8,041 bases of DNA, taken from the NCBI GenBank assembly GCA_016291725.1, contig JAEEYJ010000051.1, forward strand, positions 1 to 8,041, given 5' to 3'. The stretch is from Solobacterium sp. Lineage in GTDB: Bacteria; Bacillota_I; Bacilli_A; Erysipelotrichales; Erysipelotrichaceae. Every line of letters begins with the position of its first letter. The first letter of the stretch is position 1. Of this stretch, positions 5,469-8,041 are shown piece after piece. The translations under genes and the position numbers were made by a program. Under the pieces are notes generated by a model. The model did no database searches and was not told where the DNA came from. It was given only the letters and a program-made list of their open reading frames with translations.

Positions 5469-6873
5469 GGAAATGCGGGAAGACCGCGCGAATGCGGAGA
5501 AGAATGTCCGTGAGGCGTTTGAAAAGGCACAGGCGCTGCAGGACAAGCTGAACGCGGTTGTTACATTCGCGGATATCGACGCCCAGCTTGCGGCACTGCC
5601 GGAAGACGGTCTGCTGCGCGGTGTGCCGATTGCCCTGAAGGACCTGGTCAGCACCAAAGGCCTGCGTACAACAGCGGAGTCCAATATTCTCTGGAACTAC
5701 ATTCCTGTGTTCGATGCACATATCGTGGACAAGCTGAGGGATGCCGGCGCTGTCGTCATCGCCAAGACCAACATGGATGAACTGGCAATGGGCGGTACGA
5801 ACCTATCTGCCTATTCCGGACCGACGCACAATCCGTATGATCTTACCCGTATGACCGGTGGTTCCTCCGGCGGCAGTGCTGCGCTGGTTGCGGCAGGTGC
5901 GGTGCCGATGGCTATCGGCTCCGATACAGGCGATTCCGTACGCAAGCCGGCCGCTTTCTGCGGCATCGTCGGGGTCAAGCCGACCTACGGCAGAATCAGC
6001 CGCTATGGTATTCTCCCGTATGCATCCAGCCTGGATCACGTGGGCTATTTCACCCGCAGCATCGAGGATGCCTGCGTTACTCTGCAGGTGCTGGCCGGCC
6101 GTGATGACCGGGATATGACCTCTTCCTTCCTGGAAGTACCGGATTATCTCAAGGAACTGGATTCCGACATGCACGGCAGAAAGATCGCTGTACTGGGCAA
6201 CGTGGTGAAGAACCTGAAGAACCCGGCAACCATCAAAGTGTTCAATGACCTGATGGACGCGCTGCGTGAGCGCGGTGCCCAGGTGGATATGTATGACTTC
6301 GATGAAGACCTGATGAAGGCCATTCTGCCGGCATACTACCTCATTGCCAACTGCGAAGCGACTTCCAACCATTCCAACCTCGACGGCATCCGTTTCGGCA
6401 ATGTTGTCAAAGGCGAGACGATGGAAGAGTTGATGAAGAATACCCGGACCAATGGATTCGGACCGCTGATCAAGAAGCGTTTCGTCATCGGTTCCTACGG
6501 TCTGTTCGAAGAGAACCAGGAGCGCTTGTTCCGCAAGGCTCAGAAGGTGCGCCGCAAGGTTGTGGCCGCGATGAAGGAATGCCTGAAGGAATACGATGCG
6601 ATCATGGCACCGGCTTCCGACAATCCTGCTCCGCACCTGGATGACAGCAGCGCGGATGAGCTGAGCGCGAACTATCTGATCGTTGAGAACTATATGGCGA
6701 TGGGCAACTTCAGCGGTTATCCTTCCATGACGGTTCCGATGGGATTCGACGGAGATATGCCGCTGGGCCTGAACATGACCTGCCGGCCTTTCGAGGAAAC
6801 GACGATGTTTGATTTCGGCAAAGCAATTGAAGAAATCACCGGATACAAGGATATGAAAGCCGAGGTGAAGTGA
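5461..6873 (+). CDS. gatA: Asp-tRNA(Asn)/Glu-tRNA(Gln) amidotransferase subunit GatA
   Basis: GatA is the glutaminase subunit. It belongs to the amidase signature family and frees ammonia from glutamine, which is then channelled to GatB. The Lys-cisSer-Ser triad is intact and correctly spaced: Lys60 in PIALKD, Ser135 in GGSSGGS (133-139) and nucleophile Ser159 in GSDTGDSVRKPA (153-164). KPTYGRISRYG (173-183) and the SGYPSMTVPMGF segment near the C terminus are also typical. Length is 470 residues, slightly below the usual 475-490 because the N-terminal segment is short. The residue before the nucleophile is Asp158, where most GatA proteins have Gly. The ATG at 5461 overlaps the gatC stop (ATGATTAA) and has GAAGGTGG about 9-10 nt upstream. 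A second in-frame ATG at 5473 could be used instead and would remove four residues without touching any motif. Confidence 0.96.
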   Translation: MIKEMREDRANAEKNVREAFEKAQALQDKLNAVVTFADIDAQLAALPEDGLLRGVPIALKDLVSTKGLRTTAESNILWNYIPVFDAHIVDKLRDAGAVVIAKTNMDELAMGGTNLSAYSGPTHNPYDLTRMTGGSSGGSAALVAAGAVPMAIGSDTGDSVRKPAAFCGIVGVKPTYGRISRYGILPYASSLDHVGYFTRSIEDACVTLQVLAGRDDRDMTSSFLEVPDYLKELDSDMHGRKIAVLGNVVKNLKNPATIKVFNDLMDALRERGAQVDMYDFDEDLMKAILPAYYLIANCEATSNHSNLDGIRFGNVVKGETMEELMKNTRTNGFGPLIKKRFVIGSYGLFEENQERLFRKAQKVRRKVVAAMKECLKEYDAIMAPASDNPAPHLDDSSADELSANYLIVENYMAMGNFSGYPSMTVPMGFDGDMPLGLNMTCRPFEETTMFDFGKAIEEITGYKDMKAEVK

Positions 6874-6874
6874 A

Positions 6875-8041
6875 ATGGAATATGAAGCTACGATCGGCAT
6901 TGAGATCCACTGCCAGCTGAAAACCGAGACCAAGATGTTCTCCGGCGCACCGTGCACCTACGGCCGCAGGGCGAACACTGCAGTCAATGAAATCGACCTC
7001 GGTATGCCCGGTACGCTTCCCTGCCTGAACATGGAAGGCGTCCGCAAGGCGATCATGGCCTGCACAGGACTGCACCTGACGATTGATCCGCTGGTGAAGT
7101 TCGACCGCAAGAACTACTATTATTCCGACCTGCCGAAGGGATTCCAGATCACCCAGCAGTTCCATCCGATCGGGAAGAACGGCTTTGTCATGATCGATAC
7201 ACCGGAAGGCAAGAAGAGAATCCGCATCAACCGGATCCACATGGAAGAGGATACGGCCAAGCAGTTCCATCTGAAGACCCGTACGCTTCTGGATTTCAAC
7301 CGCTCCGGTGTGCCTCTGATCGAGATCGTATCCGAACCGGACATGCACAACGGTGCGGAAGCCCAGGCATACGTGGAAGCGCTGAGGCAGACGCTGTACT
7401 ACCTCGGTGTCAGCGACTGCCGTATGGAGGAAGGCTCCATGCGCTGCGACGTCAATATTTCCCTCGCACCGAAGGGATCCGGTGTACTCGGCACCAAGAA
7501 CGAGATCAAGAACATGAACTCGATCGCCAACATCGGCAAAGCGGTGGACTATGAAATCAACCGGCAGAAGGAAGTGCTGGACGCCGGCGGAGAGATCTAT
7601 CAGGAAACCCGGCGGTTTGATGAGAAAAGCGGTACAACGATTGCGATGAGGCGCAAGGAGGGCACGGTTGACTACAAGTACTTCCCGGAGCCCAACATCT
7701 TCCCGGTGCGTCTTTCTCCGGAATGGATCAAGGAGATTCAGGATCACATGCCGGAGCTCCCGGAAGTCAGAAGGGAGCGCTATGCGGCGGAATACGGTCT
7801 GAGCGCCCATGATATCAGCATTCTGATCGCCAACAAGGAAATCTCGGACTTCTATGAGGAGGTCATGACGTTCTCGAAGAATGCCAAGGGTGTCTGCAAC
7901 TGGCTGCTGGGTGATGTCAGCGGATGGCTGAACCACCATGAGCAGACCATTGAAACCTGTGCGCTGAAGCCGGAGAATCTGGCAAAGCTGGTGCAGATGG
8001 TCGATGACGGAAAGATCAACGGCAAGCAGGCCAAGGCACTG
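6875..8041 (+). CDS. gatB: Asp-tRNA(Asn)/Glu-tRNA(Gln) amidotransferase subunit GatB (3' end outside window)
   Basis: GatB is the tRNA-binding kinase/transamidase subunit. It phosphorylates the misacylated Glu or Asp on the tRNA and replaces the phosphate with ammonia from GatA. The window holds 389 codons of a protein usually about 475-480 long, so the end of the helical domain and the YqeY-like tail domain are missing. Visible family motifs are IGIEIHCQLKT (7-17), LGMPGTLPCLN (42-52), KFDRKNYYYSDLPKGFQI (75-92), RIHMEED (120-126), NRSGVPLIEIVSEPD (142-156), MEEGSMRCDVNIS, GTKNEIKN and DYKYFPEP. Glu10, His12, Glu124, Glu125 and Glu150 match the metal-binding positions of the S. aureus enzyme. 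EEDTAK replaces the common EEDAGK. The start follows the gatA stop by 1 nt, with GAGGTGA (6862-6868) 6 nt upstream. Confidence 0.96.
   Translation, partial: MEYEATIGIEIHCQLKTETKMFSGAPCTYGRRANTAVNEIDLGMPGTLPCLNMEGVRKAIMACTGLHLTIDPLVKFDRKNYYYSDLPKGFQITQQFHPIGKNGFVMIDTPEGKKRIRINRIHMEEDTAKQFHLKTRTLLDFNRSGVPLIEIVSEPDMHNGAEAQAYVEALRQTLYYLGVSDCRMEEGSMRCDVNISLAPKGSGVLGTKNEIKNMNSIANIGKAVDYEINRQKEVLDAGGEIYQETRRFDEKSGTTIAMRRKEGTVDYKYFPEPNIFPVRLSPEWIKEIQDHMPELPEVRRERYAAEYGLSAHDISILIANKEISDFYEEVMTFSKNAKGVCNWLLGDVSGWLNHHEQTIETCALKPENLAKLVQMVDDGKINGKQAKAL

Noticed and set aside
832..7939. Several long minus-strand open frames (for example 832-1905, 2023-3357, 3691-4917, 5803-6957, 6836-7939), up to 444 codons, opposite the plus-strand genes
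   Set aside because: They lie antisense to well-identified conserved genes, show no recognisable motifs and read as low-complexity mirror translations. They follow from the codon bias of the sense genes, which rarely puts stops in the opposite frames.

Overview
The window looks like core chromosome of a low-to-moderate GC Bacillota (Firmicutes). The gene order pcrA-ligA followed by gatC-gatA-gatB is a known Firmicutes neighbourhood, here in compressed form. The style of the ligase and of GatA, and the moderately GC-rich coding sequence, would fit an Erysipelotrichia-like or clostridial gut bacterium, but that placement is an inference and only moderately supported.

Layout, left to right. Positions 2-133 are the last 43 codons of a plus-strand alpha/beta hydrolase cut by the window edge. 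A long imperfect hairpin with an A-run on one side and a T-run on the other (148-207) follows; it sits between convergent genes and looks like a bidirectional terminator. A Cys-type glutathione peroxidase family gene lies on the minus strand (272-811). The intergenic region 812-948 holds two back-to-back promoter candidates, one firing left into the peroxidase and one firing right into pcrA. From 949 to the end everything is on the plus strand: pcrA (949-3126), ligA (3136-5118, 9 nt downstream, with its ribosome binding site touching the pcrA stop), a 44-nt gap with a candidate promoter, then gatC (5163-5468), gatA (5461-6873, overlapping gatC) and gatB (from 6875, cut at the right edge after 389 codons).

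How the genes work together. PcrA (3'-5' helicase with a C-terminal RNA-polymerase-binding module) and LigA (nick sealing with NAD+) serve replication, repair and transcription-repair coupling. GatC, GatA and GatB form the GatCAB amidotransferase, which converts misacylated Glu-tRNA(Gln) and/or Asp-tRNA(Asn) to the correct aminoacyl-tRNA. The peroxidase reduces hydroperoxides and is regulated separately.

I found no undescribed multi-gene system, mobile element, CRISPR array or RNA gene. The points most worth a second look are a LigA with substitutions at several residues of the NMN/adenine-binding pockets, three candidate promoters that each imply a 5' leader of only about 16-17 nt, and the absence of the genes that often separate ligA from gatC in Bacillus and Staphylococcus.
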